A program made the translations under genes and the position numbers. Source: Weissella ceti (GTDB lineage: Bacteria > Bacillota > Bacilli > Lactobacillales > Lactobacillaceae). Taken from it: 64,000 nt of DNA. Positions 27,388-37,261 of the stretch are shown piece by piece. The stretch lies in contig NZ_CP074441.1 of NCBI RefSeq assembly GCF_018394055.1, positions 1,240,001 through 1,304,000 of the forward strand. Direction: 5' to 3'. Each line of letters opens with the position of its first letter. Within the stretch, counting starts at the first letter, position 1. The notes under the pieces are model-generated. The model saw only the letters and a list, made by a program, of their open reading frames with translations. It was not told the origin of the DNA and ran no database searches.

Positions 27388-30231
27388 TTATTTATGCATA
27401 CGGGCGATATCACGTGCCATGATTTCCTTTAGATAACGACCAGTATATGATTCTGGTGTTGCAGCGACCTTTTCGGGTGTACCCGTTACAAGTACTTCCC
27501 CACCACCAGCACCGCCTTCAGGTCCCATATCAATAATCCAATCAGACGTCTTAATGACATCTAGATTGTGTTCAATGACTAGGACTGAGTTACCACCATC
27601 AACCAAACGTTGTAGCACTTCTAGTAGACGCGCAATATCATCAGTATGCAATCCAGTTGTTGGTTCATCTAGGATATAGAATGTCTTACCAGTTGAGCGA
27701 CGTTGTAGTTCAGCGGCCAACTTCATACGTTGTGCTTCTCCACCAGACAACGTTGTGGCAGATTGACCTAGCTTCACGTAACCCAAACCAACATCATTGA
27801 TTGTTTGTAGCTTACGACGGATCTTTGGAATTGACGCAAAGAATTCAACAGCTTCTTCGGCTGTCAAATCTAGCACTTCAGAAATGTTCTTACCACGGTA
27901 CTTCACTTCAAGTGTTTCTGAGTTGTAGCGAGTTCCATGACACACTTCACAGGCGACGTAAACGTCAGGCAAGAAGTTCATTTCAATCTTCAAGACACCA
28001 TCACCCTTACAGGCTTCACAACGGCCACCCTTGGTATTGAATGAGAAACGTCCCTTAGCATAACCACGTAGCTTCGCTTCATTTGTATTCGCAAATAAGT
28101 CACGAATATCATCAAAGACACCTGTATACGTCGCTGGGTTAGAACGTGGTGTACGACCAATTGGACTTTGATCAATGTCAACGATCTTATCAATGTTCTC
28201 AACGCCAGTTATTGACTTATACTTACCTGGCTTTTCAGAATTATTGTTTAGTTTTTGTTTCAAAGCACGCTTCAAAATCGTATTCACTAACGTAGACTTT
28301 CCAGAACCAGAGACTCCAGTCACAGAAACAAATTCCCCTAATGGGAAATTAACATTGACGTTCTTTAGATTGTTTTCAGCAGCACCCTTCAACACTAGCT
28401 TTTCACCAGTTCCCTTACGACGAGACGTTGGGACAGGAATCAACTTCGTTCCGGCCATATATTGTCCGGTCAAAGAATCCGGGTTCGCTTCAATTTCTTG
28501 CGGTGTTCCGACTGCCATGATTTGCCCACCATGTGATCCAGCGCCAGGCCCGACATCAATAATGTAGTCCGCGGCTTGCATCGTATCTTCATCGTGTTCA
28601 ACGACAATTAGGGTATTCCCTAGATCACGCATGGCTTTCAAGGAACCAATCAAACGGTCATTGTCACGTTGGTGCAGTCCGATAGACGGTTCATCCAACA
28701 CGTACATAACCCCAGAAAGGTTTGAACCAATTTGCGTTGCCAAACGAATACGTTGTGATTCTCCACCTGACAATGTACGGGCAGAACGCGCTAATGTTAG
28801 ATAATCCAGCCCCACGTTCTTTAGGAACTTCAAACGATCGGTAATTTCCTTAATGATGGGACGTGCAATGGCTTCGTCTTGTTCACCGAAAGTCAAACTT
28901 TCCATGAATGTTAGTTCTTCATCAACCGGCCATGACACCAATTCACCAACATTGTGTTCACCAACCTTAACTGACAAAGCAGCTGGGTTTAGACGGTAGC
29001 CATGACACGCAGAACATGGCAATTCATCCATGAAGCCACGCATTTGTTCGCGGGTTACATCTGAAGTTGATTCACGGAAACGACGATTAATATTGGTAAT
29101 GATTCCTTCGAAAGTTGTATCCACATCACGAACACCACCAAAATCATTTTCGTAGTGGAAATGGAATTCCTTATCAGATCCATGCAAGATTTGATCTTGT
29201 TGTTCTGCATCTAATTCTTCATATGGGACATCCATGGGGATATCATTTTGCTCCGCGAATTGGCGCAACAATTCTGGGTAGTAGTTAGATGAAATGGGAT
29301 TCCATGGCGCAATCGCCCCTTCAGCCAATGTCTTGGTTGGATCAGGCACAATTCGATCAACGTCCACTTCCATAGTTTGCCCTAGTCCGTCACAGACTTC
29401 ACAGGCCCCAATAGGTGAGTTAAATGAGAACAATTGTGGTTCTAACTTCCCAACACCATAGTTCTTCAAGGCGCCTAGGTAATGGTCGGTAAATGTTAAT
29501 GAATCCCCACCCTTTAGTACATCAACCGTCACCATACCATCAGCCATGCGTAAGGCTGATTCAAAGGCTTCGAACAAACGGGCACGTGAGCTTTCTTTCA
29601 AAACAATACGATCAACAACCACGGCGACATCATGATACTTATTCTTATCTAGCTTGATATCTTCACTGACTTCAAGCATTTCACCATCCACCATGACACG
29701 GACGAAACCTTCTTGTTTAATACGGTCTAGCGTTGTGGCATGTGATCCACGCTTGTGTTGAATGATCGGGGCCAAAATTTGCATACGAGCACCCTCTTCT
29801 AGGCGCTCAAACACTTCGTTGATCATTTGATCAATTGAAGACTTCACAATTGTGCCATCAGATGGTGCATCTGGTTCACCGACACGAGCAAACAATAAAC
29901 GATAATAATCATTAATCTCGGTTACAGTTCCGACTGTAGAACGAGGGTTCTTTGATGTTGTTTTTTGGTCAATTGAAATCGCTGGACTCAACCCTTCGAT
30001 TGAATCGACGTCTGGCTTTTCCATTTGTCCCAAGAATTGTCGTGCATATGCTGACAAACTTTCAACATAACGGCGTTGCCCTTCGGCGTATAGCGTATCA
30101 AAGGCTAGTGAGCTTTTCCCAGAACCCGACAAACCAGTGACAACGACAAACTTATTCTTAGGTATATCTACCGTTACATTTTTTAAATTGTGCGCTCTGG
30201 CACCATGTACTGAAATTAAATCATTCGACAT
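27388..30231 (-). CDS. uvrA: Excinuclease ABC subunit A
   Basis: The damage-recognition ATPase of nucleotide excision repair, working as a dimer with UvrB. Two ABC modules are visible: [26 protein letters not shown] and [12 protein letters not shown] for Walker A, two LSGGE(S/A)QR signatures, and two Walker B segments ([28 protein letters not shown]). Zinc-finger cysteines appear in CEVCDG/CSACHG and [14 protein letters not shown]. The ATG at 30231 (MSNDLIS) has GGAGG eight bases upstream and gives 947 residues; upstream in-frame starts are not supported. uvrB, often adjacent, is not in the window. Confidence 0.97.
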   Translation of the reverse strand: MSNDLISVHGARAHNLKNVTVDIPKNKFVVVTGLSGSGKSSLAFDTLYAEGQRRYVESLSAYARQFLGQMEKPDVDSIEGLSPAISIDQKTTSKNPRSTVGTVTEINDYYRLLFARVGEPDAPSDGTIVKSSIDQMINEVFERLEEGARMQILAPIIQHKRGSHATTLDRIKQEGFVRVMVDGEMLEVSEDIKLDKNKYHDVAVVVDRIVLKESSRARLFEAFESALRMADGMVTVDVLKGGDSLTFTDHYLGALKNYGVGKLEPQLFSFNSPIGACEVCDGLGQTMEVDVDRIVPDPTKTLAEGAIAPWNPISSNYYPELLRQFAEQNDIPMDVPYEELDAEQQDQILHGSDKEFHFHYENDFGGVRDVDTTFEGIITNINRRFRESTSDVTREQMRGFMDELPCSACHGYRLNPAALSVKVGEHNVGELVSWPVDEELTFMESLTFGEQDEAIARPIIKEITDRLKFLKNVGLDYLTLARSARTLSGGESQRIRLATQIGSNLSGVMYVLDEPSIGLHQRDNDRLIGSLKAMRDLGNTLIVVEHDEDTMQAADYIIDVGPGAGSHGGQIMAVGTPQEIEANPDSLTGQYMAGTKLIPVPTSRRKGTGEKLVLKGAAENNLKNVNVNFPLGEFVSVTGVSGSGKSTLVNTILKRALKQKLNNNSEKPGKYKSITGVENIDKIVDIDQSPIGRTPRSNPATYTGVFDDIRDLFANTNEAKLRGYAKGRFSFNTKGGRCEACKGDGVLKIEMNFLPDVYVACEVCHGTRYNSETLEVKYRGKNISEVLDLTAEEAVEFFASIPKIRRKLQTINDVGLGYVKLGQSATTLSGGEAQRMKLAAELQRRSTGKTFYILDEPTTGLHTDDIARLLEVLQRLVDGGNSVLVIEHNLDVIKTSDWIIDMGPEGGAGGGEVLVTGTPEKVAATPESYTGRYLKEIMARDIARMHK

Positions 30232-30407
30232 ACACACTTCCTCCACAAATAGTATTACTTTCATTATAAACTAGTTGGCAATGATTATGTTAGGTTTTAA
30301 CTAACAAGACCTTAAAAGACTGTTAAAAGGGCATATCAGACTGTACCTTCCTTAAAAATAACGTATAATTAAGAAACAATAACCTCGGAACAAGGGAGCA
30401 TCGGGAA

Positions 30408-30695
30408 ATGCAAAATATCGATTCAAAGCCATGGTCATTCCGTTGGCTAATGGAACATCTAGGATCTGCAGTCCTACTAATCGGCGCAGTTACAGCCGCC
30501 GCTGTTGCACTAACAACACTAATCATTGGTGTTGAAGAACTTATTTCATTAATTGTGGTTCAACGCCCTATTAATACCTACACAAATGCCTACGGAAATG
30601 CCTTACAAACTGTCTTGTGGCATTTCCTAATCGTCTTTGTTGTGGTCGCCTTCTGGGCAGCACTAGACACATTTACAGCTGAACCGACTGAATAA
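30408..30695 (+). CDS. Small hypothetical membrane protein, two TM segments
   Basis: A 95-residue protein not matched to a named family. Two hydrophobic segments are clear: AVLLIGAVTAAAVALTTLIIGVEELISLIVV (about 21-51) and TVLWHFLIVFVVVAFWAALDTF (about 67-90), with a polar loop rich in Asn/Thr between them. An SD-like GGGAG precedes the ATG, a TATAAT lies near 30366, and a strong terminator follows, so the gene is probably real. It is transcribed divergently from uvrA. Confidence 0.65.
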   Translation: MQNIDSKPWSFRWLMEHLGSAVLLIGAVTAAAVALTTLIIGVEELISLIVVQRPINTYTNAYGNALQTVLWHFLIVFVVVAFWAALDTFTAEPTE

Positions 30696-30741
30696 ACATT
30701 AAATTTTCGAATTACTCACAAAAAATTAAAAACTATATGCG

Positions 30742-30791
30742 AAAGCATTCACAAAGTAAACCCTATGTTTACGGCTTGTGAATGCTTTTTT
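30742..30791 (+). terminator. Terminator after small membrane protein gene
   Basis: A long outer stem (AAAGCATTCACAA and its complement) encloses a second stem (GTAAAC/GTTTAC). Six T residues follow. Confidence 0.85.
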
Positions 30792-30905
30792 CACAAACTC
30801 ACTCATATCAACCAGTAAAACGCTTTAAAAGTCCTGTTTTAATGCAACCATTTTCACGAAGTTTGTAGTATACTGAACAAGTTAGTTTTTACTGGAGGAA
30901 TAATT

Positions 30906-32285
30906 ATGGAGTTTTTAATGTTAGCCATTTCAATCGCCCTATTGTTGGTGTTGATTGTTAAATGCAAGTTGAACACATTCGTGTCACTTATTATTACGGC
31001 CTTCGTTTTGGCCTTGTTGCTAGGAATGGATCCAATGTCAATTCCATCTGCGGTCTTAGGGGACCAAGGTGTGGGAAACATTCTAGGATCTAACTCAGTT
31101 ATCTTCATCTTTGGTGGAATGATTGGACGTTTGGTTGCTGATGCTGGTGGTTCATACCGTATTGCCCGCACATTGATCAACTGGTTCGGTCTAAAGCGTC
31201 TACAATGGGCTGTTTTGATTGCATCATTCATCATCGGAATCTCAATGATCTTCGGTGTTGGAATGGTCCTATTGATTCCTATTGTGTTCGCCGTTGCCAT
31301 CGAAGCTAAGGTGCCATTGCTATACCTAGGTATCTCAATGACAGCTGCTCTATCTTCTGCACAAGGATTCTTGCCACCACAACCTGCTCCTACTGCTGTT
31401 GCCACAGCTTTGGGTGCTAACATTGGTATGATGTTGATGCTTGGATTGGTTGTTGCGATCATTACTGCTGTTGTTGGTGGACCATTGTTCACTAAGTTGG
31501 CACAAAAGTACGCACCTGATGCATTCGTTATGAAGAAAGAATTGCCTGCTATCGGTCCTGTTGAAGAATACGACCTAGACAAGACACCTTCATTCGGATT
31601 GTCAGTTTTGACATCAATCTTCCCATTGATCTTCATGATTATCGCAACTGTCTACAAGATGATTTACACTGGTGGAGTTACACCAGCTAACCCAACTATG
31701 ACAGACTCAATCATTGAATTCATGGCTAACCCTGCTGTTGCAATGACTGTTTCATTGATCTTCGCTGTATTCTCAATGGGAATCTGGCAAAAGCGTACAA
31801 TGACACAAGTTGGTGTTTCAATGAACGAAGCAATCAACGCCGTTGCTGGTATCCTACTTATCGTTGGTGGTGGTGGTGCTTTGCGTGGTGTCTTGGTTAC
31901 TTCTGGATTCTCTGACCAAGTTGCTGCTATGTTCCAAACAAACGGTGACATGTCACCTGTTATGTTGATCTTGTTCGCCTGGGTTGTTACTGTTCTATTG
32001 CGTGTTTCTGTTGGATCAGCCACTGTTGCTGGTATGACAGCCGCTGGAATTTTGACTTCTGTTGTGGCAACACAATCAAACCCACTAATCGCTGTTTTGG
32101 TTGCTTTGGCAATCGGAGCTGGATCATTGTTCGCGTCACACGTTAACGATGCTGGGTTCTGGATCTTCAAGGAATTCTTCGATATCTCAGTTAAGCAAAC
32201 ATTCCAAATTTGGACAGTTCTTGAAAGTGTTATTTCATTGACTGGTTTGGTTGTTATTATCGGATTGGCATTGTTGCTAGTATAA
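30906..32285 (+). CDS. GntP-family gluconate:H+ symporter-like permease
   Basis: A 459-residue membrane protein with about 12 hydrophobic segments and GntP-family features: GGMIGRLVADAGGSYRIARTLINWFG near 75-105, QGFLPPQPAPTAVATALGAN near 150-170, GGALRGVLVTSG, RVSVGSATVAGMTAAGIL and HVNDAGFWIFKEFFDIS. GntP members import gluconate or related hydroxy acids; which one cannot be told, as no kinase or dehydrogenase is adjacent. GGAGG lies 8 bases before the ATG. A weak cre-like sequence (AAAACGCTTT core, near 30815-30830) is upstream. Confidence 0.85.
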   Translation: MEFLMLAISIALLLVLIVKCKLNTFVSLIITAFVLALLLGMDPMSIPSAVLGDQGVGNILGSNSVIFIFGGMIGRLVADAGGSYRIARTLINWFGLKRLQWAVLIASFIIGISMIFGVGMVLLIPIVFAVAIEAKVPLLYLGISMTAALSSAQGFLPPQPAPTAVATALGANIGMMLMLGLVVAIITAVVGGPLFTKLAQKYAPDAFVMKKELPAIGPVEEYDLDKTPSFGLSVLTSIFPLIFMIIATVYKMIYTGGVTPANPTMTDSIIEFMANPAVAMTVSLIFAVFSMGIWQKRTMTQVGVSMNEAINAVAGILLIVGGGGALRGVLVTSGFSDQVAAMFQTNGDMSPVMLILFAWVVTVLLRVSVGSATVAGMTAAGILTSVVATQSNPLIAVLVALAIGAGSLFASHVNDAGFWIFKEFFDISVKQTFQIWTVLESVISLTGLVVIIGLALLLV

Positions 32286-32314
32286 ACAAACATATAAAAA
32301 CTACACCATAAAAA

Positions 32315-32340
32315 AGACCCCGGCTTAATTGCCAGGGTCT
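32315..32340 (+). terminator. Terminator after GntP permease
   Basis: GACCCCGGC pairs with GCCAGGGTC (one mismatch) around TTAATT, followed by six T residues. Confidence 0.85.
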
Positions 32341-32449
32341 TTTTTAGTGCGTTTAAACACTAATTAATAGTGCCATTGAATGGTTTCATCGTCATCAGCC
32401 ATAATACCTAAAAGTATTACAGGCTTATCCTAGATGACTCTGAAACACC

Positions 32450-32623
32450 CTACACGCCTACATAATATTCATCTTCATAAGCAATACATGCGTTCAATAA
32501 TTGTCGCCATTACCTATAAAAATAGATTTCTTTCAACCGACTCCAAAAACGTCTCAGGTACGTCATACCGTGATTTATCCATATTTCAATGAGACAGTCC
32601 AACTCATAATCAATCGTGTCCAT
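32450..32623 (-). pseudogene. Possible decayed short gene
   Basis: An ATG at 32623 with GAGGGG upstream opens a frame of 37 codons (MDTIDYELDCLIEIWINHG...) that hits TAA at 32510-32512 and would continue in the same frame for 19 more sense codons (WRQLLNACIAYEDEYY...) to a TAG at 32450. It resembles a small gene broken by one nonsense change, but no family was recognised. The rest of 32346-32749 shows nothing supported. Confidence 0.25.
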
Positions 32624-32750
32624 ACATCCCCTCACAAACGCTAAATCGTATTGTGTACGGTGTTTCAGGCACTAGTGTACGTGGAATATATATACTTGTC
32701 TAGAATTTTATCTATTTCATTATCCTTAGGATTTTTTTCGTAAAAGAAAA

Positions 32751-32797
32751 GCCACAATAACGATTCTGTCTTTATACAGACAAAATGTTATTGTGGC
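32751..32797. repeat. Imperfect cruciform-type inverted repeat
   Basis: GCCACAATAAC (32751-32761) and GTTATTGTGGC (32787-32797) are perfect complements, enclosing a smaller TCTGT/ACAGA hairpin. There is an A-rich stretch on the left, so it may terminate the sigma-factor transcript on the minus strand, though the T tract is interrupted. Confidence 0.6.
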
Positions 32798-32907
32798 ATT
32801 GAATTTTAATTTCAACAACTAGGATGTACTCCTAATCAATGTAGGTTGGAAATCAGCCCTGAGTTAAATTGCCTACTTTGATTAAAAGTACAATTTATCT
32901 AAGAGCC

Positions 32908-33391
32908 CTATTCTTCATCTTGCAGTTCCTTAAAATGTTTCTTTATGCGATCTAACCGACGACGTGCAGTTGTTCGATGTATATCAAGCGCCTTGCAATA
33001 GTCGTTCAATTGTTCGCCTGGGGTTTCGCAGATATACTTCCATCAGCTTATAACTGGCATCCTTTTTATCTAGCGTCTCCATATATGCATTTAACGTTGC
33101 ACGTAAGTCCAAGTTATCCCACTCGCTGTACGTTAGCAAAGGTAACTCTTCGGTAGGCTCAAATCGTTTTTGATCACGATTATTTTTACGTAACATATCC
33201 AACAGACGCCATTTTAAGAACTTAAATAACATAGTGTTATTCGTTAACGAAAGATTGTTATCTTTTTCAAATTCTTGATATAACAAGATTAGTAACTCTT
33301 GTTTATAATCGTCATAATCTTGTTGGAATCCTTGTACACCTACGGCAGAAAGTACACCGCCCACTAATTTATTAGCTTGTTTCAAATCCAT
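32908..33391 (-). pseudogene. ComX/SigX-like sigma factor, frameshifted
   Basis: The first frame gives 135 residues resembling region 2 of the short ComX/SigX sigma factors (DYDDYKQELLILLYQEFEKDN, FKFLKWRLLDMLRKNNRDQK) and then runs out of homology. From about 33020 a neighbouring frame carries the missing region 4: TPGEQLNDYCKALDIHRTT and then ARRRLDRIKKHFKELQ, ending at TAG 32908. The frames join if two bases are restored in the run GTATATC (read GTATATATC), so loss of one TA unit is the simplest explanation. ComX-type factors switch on late competence genes; this copy is presumably inactive unless the repeat varies or the base calls are wrong. The SD AGGAGA lies eight bases before ATG 33391 and is partly inside a hairpin. 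Confidence 0.75.
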
Positions 33392-33403
33392 TTTCTAATT
33401 CTC

Positions 33404-33456
33404 CTAAAATACGATCTCGTATCCATACTATTTCTAGAGCCGATTCCGTATTTTAG
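33404..33456 (-). promoter_or_regulatory. Hairpin over the SD of the ComX-like gene, with alternative pairing
   Basis: CTAAAATACG (33404-33413) and CGTATTTTAG (33447-33456) are perfect 10-base complements. On the minus-strand mRNA the stem covers the first bases of the SD. A second, mutually exclusive palindrome, ATACGA and TCGTAT (33409-33422), uses the same strand. This may be a translational switch or an operator. Confidence 0.45.
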
Positions 33457-33553
33457 TTTAATTATCATTGGTCCCTGTGTCTTATTTATCTTTTCAAAAA
33501 ACGGAAATCAAATCTATTTATCATGCATGATTACATCGATGCAATTAATTTCA

Positions 33554-34458
33554 TTATCTCATTGAGCGACGGTATCCAGCATCAATAGCTTCTTGCTCTG
33601 AATTAAAGTACACTTTATTTTTTTCCGCCATGCGATAGTTTTGTTGTCCCGGCATGTGATAAATACGGCTTCGTACATTCCCAACAATCACTCCACCAAT
33701 ATCCGTCAATTGCGTTTCTGATCTAGTTACCGGCTTCTTTTCAGCAGCAACCTTACTTCGTGCTTCCTCTTGCTTGCAGCTGCCTTAACTCGTGCGTTTT
33801 CCTCTGCTTTAATTTTTGCCTGCGCTTCTGATTCCGACTTCTGTTGTGCTTTTACACGAGATTCTTCCTCGGCACGTTTCTTATCAGCTGATTCTGATTT
33901 CGCCTTGGCTTCTGATTCTTTTTTCTTTTTTTCTGCTTGCTTCTTATCTTCTTCTGATTGTTTCTTTGCTTCTGATTCGGATTTTGCTTTCGCTTCTGAT
34001 TCTTCTTTTTCTAACTTCTTTGCCGCAGCTTTTTCTTCAGATTCTGCTTTTTCCGATGCGATTTTAGCTGCAACTGCACGTTCTTTACGATCCGCTTCTG
34101 CATATGGAGCATTAATTACACTTCCTAATAGAAGCACAGCTGCTGCACCAATTCCCATTTGCTTAAACACTTTTTTCACGGGTTTTTTGGTTACAAATTT
34201 ATTTCTGATCAGGTGTACCAGAGAAGTAATTAATAAAACAAATCCTAGTAAAATTAAAATCTCTCCAATAGTACGTAATGTAGGTTGTCCCACAAAATAA
34301 CCAAACAACAAAATTCCTAAGCCAATAAATCCAAGTTTTTTCTCGGTTTGATTTAATTCAGGTCGTTTATGTAATTTAAAACTTACATATTTAACTCCCC
34401 AAATACTCATAGTAATTACCCCAACTAAAACAATAAGTCCCCCTAAAGTTTTCATCAT
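33554..34458 (-). pseudogene. Membrane coiled-coil protein with C-terminal sunset domain, frameshifted
   Basis: The first frame (243 residues) has three hydrophobic segments (LGGLIVLVGVITMSIWGVKYV, KLGFIGLGILLFGYFVG, ILILLGFVLLITSLVHLI), another near 105, then a long Ala/Glu/Lys/Ser coiled coil (EKAESEEKAAAKKLEKEE and onward). It ends out of frame at TAA 33727. A second frame continues: EEARSKVAAEKKPVTRSE, then a domain with VGNVRSRIYHMPGQQNYRMA, KVYFNSEQEAIDAGYRRS, ending at TAA 33554. That is the pattern of sunset/excalibur-like domains (IYH.PG...Y, VYF.SE.EA..AGYR). The shift falls in AAGC-type repeats (GCAAGCAAGAGG), where loss of one 4-base unit would explain it. Function unknown; it may attach near the membrane-cell wall boundary. 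Confidence 0.7.
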
Positions 34459-34583
34459 ATTCCTCCAATATGTATTTATTCATGTAAACACATCTATTAT
34501 ATCAACAATGTTTACTTTTTTAAAATAAGTACACATATACCACTTTTTGAAAAATATGTCAGTTTATAAATTTTTTATAAACA

Positions 34584-34617
34584 AAAACACCCGACCGCCT
34601 AAGCGATTGGGTGTTTT
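34584..34617 (-). terminator. Terminator after rpsI
   Basis: AAAACACCC (34584-34592) pairs with GGGTGTTTT (34609-34617) with a smaller inner stem, and T residues follow on the minus strand. Confidence 0.8.
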
Positions 34618-34670
34618 CATATTTGATAGTTGAAAAACGTCCAACTCTCGAAATCGAATAATCGTAAAGA

Positions 34671-35063
34671 TTAACGCTTTGAGAATTGTGATGCCTTACG
34701 GGCCTTCTTAAGACCTGGCTTCTTACGTTCCTTCATACGTGCGTCACGAGTCAACAATCCTGCTGACTTCAATGCTGCACGGAAGTCTGGGTCAACTTGC
34801 AATAGGGCACGGGCGATACCGTGACGGATTGCACCAGATTGACCAGAGAAACCTCCACCATCAACGTTAACCAAAACGTCGTATTGACCAAGAGTTTCAG
34901 TTACGTTGAATGGTTGAACCATAACCTCACGCAAGTTAGCGAAAGGAATGTATTGTTCAGCTGAACGACCGTTGATTGTAATCGCTCCGTTACCAGGTAC
35001 CAAACGTACACGTGCAACAGAATTCTTACGACGACCAGTTCCGTAGTATTGTACAGTAGCCAT
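34671..35063 (-). CDS. rpsI: 30S ribosomal protein S9
   Basis: A 130-residue S9 with the start [21 protein letters not shown], the central [20 protein letters not shown] and the basic C-terminal tail ending [11 protein letters not shown] that reaches the P-site tRNA. It follows rplM by 25 bases, the universal rplM-rpsI pair, and ends in a terminator. Confidence 0.98.
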   Translation of the reverse strand: MATVQYYGTGRRKNSVARVRLVPGNGAITINGRSAEQYIPFANLREVMVQPFNVTETLGQYDVLVNVDGGGFSGQSGAIRHGIARALLQVDPDFRAALKSAGLLTRDARMKERKKPGLKKARKASQFSKR

Positions 35064-35088
35064 AATAAACTATTCTCCTTCCGTTAAA

Positions 35089-35532
35089 TTAGATAAGGTT
35101 GTTGATGTTCAACAACACTGGTTGTTGCGCTTCGTGGTTGTGTTCTGAACCAGCGAAGACATGCAACTTCAAACCTTGTTGGCGACCAAGTGATCCCTTT
35201 GGCAACATTCCGTGAACTGAAAGTTCTAGCAAACGTTGTGGGTTCTTTTCGCGCAAGTCACCAGCCTTACGTTGCTTCAATCCACCTGGGTGGTTTGAGT
35301 GGTGGTAGTATACCTTGTCAGATGCCTTGTTACCAGTCAAAGCGACCTTTTCAGCATTGATAATGATTACGTTGTCACCAGTGTCAACGTGTGGTGTGAA
35401 AGTTGGCTTGTTCTTACCGCGCAAGATTGATGCTGCTACAGTTGAGATACGTCCCAAAGGAACATCAGTCGCGTCAAGAATGTACCACTTGCGGTCAATT
35501 TCACCGGCTTTTGCCATATAAGTTGTACGCAT
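35089..35532 (-). CDS. rplM: 50S ribosomal protein L13
   Basis: A 147-residue L13 starting [20 protein letters not shown] with [14 protein letters not shown] and [14 protein letters not shown] near the C-terminus. The start at 35532 has GGAGG eight bases upstream; a longer in-frame start lacks support. It has its own promoter and a structured leader that may mediate autogenous control. Confidence 0.98.
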   Translation of the reverse strand: MRTTYMAKAGEIDRKWYILDATDVPLGRISTVAASILRGKNKPTFTPHVDTGDNVIIINAEKVALTGNKASDKVYYHHSNHPGGLKQRKAGDLREKNPQRLLELSVHGMLPKGSLGRQQGLKLHVFAGSEHNHEAQQPVLLNINNLI

Positions 35533-35628
35533 GGAAATTTCCTCCAATAATTTGTTTGTTTACTTTACCAAAAAATATAAATAGTCGTACCAGGACAATT
35601 CCCAAATTGTGGTTGGTAAACAATACCA
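35533..35628 (-). promoter_or_regulatory. Candidate L13 leader (ribosomal protein autoregulation)
   Basis: About 95 bases of leader between the predicted start of transcription and rplM. On the minus strand it shows two hairpins in series, TGGTA/TACCA and ACAATT/AATTGT. Leaders of this kind upstream of rplM in Firmicutes are described as L13 leaders; identity is by position and shape. Confidence 0.5.
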
Positions 35629-35634
35629 GCTTCA

Positions 35635-35663
35635 ATCTTACCGCGGATTTTGTTTACCGTCAA
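35635..35663 (-). promoter_or_regulatory. rplM promoter
   Basis: TTGACG (35658-35663), exactly 17 bases, TAAGAT (35635-35640) on the minus strand, between truA and the leader. Confidence 0.7.
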
Positions 35664-35694
35664 TGTAAATATGGATAATTTCCTGAACTAAATA

Positions 35695-36444
35695 TTAGTA
35701 GCGAACTTCAACCAAATACAACCCTTGAGCTGGTGCAGTGAAGCGCGCTTCTTGTCGATCTTTTACTTCAAATAATCGTTGAATGTCATCAACTGGACGT
35801 GAACCATGTCCAATTTCTAATAATACCCCGACCATAATTCGAATTTGGTTATATAGGAAACCATTCCCTGAGAATTCAAACCAAATTTCATTTTCTTCCG
35901 GCTTCAAGAACATTTCAGCTGAGTACACAGTACGCACTGTTGTCTTTTGTTGGAAGCCAGCAGCAACGAAGCTTAACCAATCGTGTTCACCCACGTAATC
36001 ACCAATTGCTTGTTGCATTAGGTCAGTATCTAAACGACGGTTCCAGTGTCCTGTGTAGTTACGCTTGAATGGGTCACGGAATTCAGTTGTTGAAAAGCGG
36101 TAACGATAAGTCTTATCATGCGCTGCGTATTGTGCATGGAATTCATCATCCACAATTTCAACATCTTTAATCCCGATGTCGTATGGCAACATTGTTGATA
36201 GTCCCTTACGCACTGCTTCAGCTGGGATATTAAATGGTAAGTCGAAGTGCGCAACCTGACCAATCGCATGGACACGTGCATCAGTGCGGCCAGATCCTTG
36301 AACACGAATTGGTTCTGCTGGATTCTTAGCCATCTTGTTTACAGCTGCTTCTAGTTCTAGTTGCACTGTACGCTTACCTGGTTGAACTTGCCAACCAAAA
36401 AAATCAGTACCATCATAAGCAATCGTTGCTTTATATCGTGGCAT
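35695..36444 (-). CDS. truA: tRNA pseudouridine(38-40) synthase
   Basis: TruA isomerises uridines 38-40 in the anticodon stem of many tRNAs. The 249 residues show RYKATIAYDGTDFFGWQVQPGKRTVQ, the catalytic Asp in GSGRTDARVHAIGQVAHFD, and FSGNGFLYNQIRIMVGVLLEIGHG. It lies 19 bases after ecfT in the conserved ecfA1-ecfA2-ecfT-truA order. Confidence 0.97.
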   Translation of the reverse strand: MPRYKATIAYDGTDFFGWQVQPGKRTVQLELEAAVNKMAKNPAEPIRVQGSGRTDARVHAIGQVAHFDLPFNIPAEAVRKGLSTMLPYDIGIKDVEIVDDEFHAQYAAHDKTYRYRFSTTEFRDPFKRNYTGHWNRRLDTDLMQQAIGDYVGEHDWLSFVAAGFQQKTTVRTVYSAEMFLKPEENEIWFEFSGNGFLYNQIRIMVGVLLEIGHGSRPVDDIQRLFEVKDRQEARFTAPAQGLYLVEVRY

Positions 36445-36463
36445 ATCTTACTCCTCAGTCACT

Positions 36464-37261
36464 CTAAATAAATCGTGTAGCAAACAACAGAATCGCAAAA
36501 GCGATAAATCCAATGTAAGCAACTGTATCTTGGTTGGTTGATTGTAGGACACGGTAGCGACTACGGTTATCGCTGTCACGGTAACCACGCGCTTCCATCG
36601 CATCCCCTAACTCAATGGCCCGTTTAATGGCGTTCACAAATAGCGGAATCATTAATGGCACATATGACTTCGCACGCTTAAACAAATTTCCTTCGTTAAA
36701 GCGTACACCTCGTGCACGTTGCGCATTCATAATGTTTTCTGCTTCATCCATCAAGGTTGGCACAAAACGTAACGCAATTGAGACCATTAACGCTAATTCA
36801 GCGACTGGTACATTGAATCGCTTTAGTGGTGACAATAGCGACTCCATTGCATTCGCAACTTGTAGCGGTGGCGTTGTTAGCGTCAAAATTGTTGAAAACA
36901 TAATGATCAACATGAAACGCACAAACACAACCAAACTATTAATCACACCATCTTGTGTAATCCGTAGCCATCCCCAGTCTACCCAAACTGGTCCAGTCTG
37001 AATAAAGAACAGTTGTAGGATTGTTGTTAATAACATCAAGAAGGCAATTGGTCGTAGACCACGTAAGAAGACCCCAAAGCCTAAACCTGTTAAGGCAATT
37101 GATAAGGCCGTAAAGGCACCTGCAGCCAAGTAACCCCACACATTATCAGCCATAAAAATAATGAAGATAAATGTGAAGCTCAAGACAAACTTGGTGCGTG
37201 GATCTAAACGGTGAACCCACGAGTTACCCGGTAGGTAACGTCCAATAATTAACTTACCCAT
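36464..37261 (-). CDS. ecfT: ECF transporter transmembrane component EcfT
   Basis: The membrane scaffold of the energy-coupling factor module that lets interchangeable S components import vitamins and metals. The 265 residues have about six hydrophobic segments, and the two cytoplasmic coupling helices carry the ARG motifs AQRARGVRF and AMEARGYRD that dock on the two ATPases. It overlaps ecfA2 by eight bases. No S-component gene lies in this window. Confidence 0.95.
   Translation of the reverse strand: MGKLIIGRYLPGNSWVHRLDPRTKFVLSFTFIFIIFMADNVWGYLAAGAFTALSIALTGLGFGVFLRGLRPIAFLMLLTTILQLFFIQTGPVWVDWGWLRITQDGVINSLVVFVRFMLIIMFSTILTLTTPPLQVANAMESLLSPLKRFNVPVAELALMVSIALRFVPTLMDEAENIMNAQRARGVRFNEGNLFKRAKSYVPLMIPLFVNAIKRAIELGDAMEARGYRDSDNRSRYRVLQSTNQDTVAYIGFIAFAILLFATRFI

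Noticed and set aside
30811-30830. cre site upstream of the GntP permease
   Set aside because: The core AAAACGCTTT is palindromic-like but three key consensus positions fail, so it is mentioned only in the gene entry.
30854-31636. Long open frame of 260 codons on the minus strand
   Set aside because: It lies opposite the GntP permease, has no SD, and its composition (Pro, Thr, Asn, Ile rich) is that of a shadow of a hydrophobic gene.
31664-32293. Open frame of 209 codons on the minus strand
   Set aside because: Antisense shadow of the C-terminal half of the same permease; no start signals or recognisable domain.
33770-34300. Open frame of 176 codons on the plus strand, rich in Ser/Phe/Ala
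   Set aside because: Mirror of the Glu/Lys/Ala coiled coil encoded on the other strand; no SD and implausible composition.
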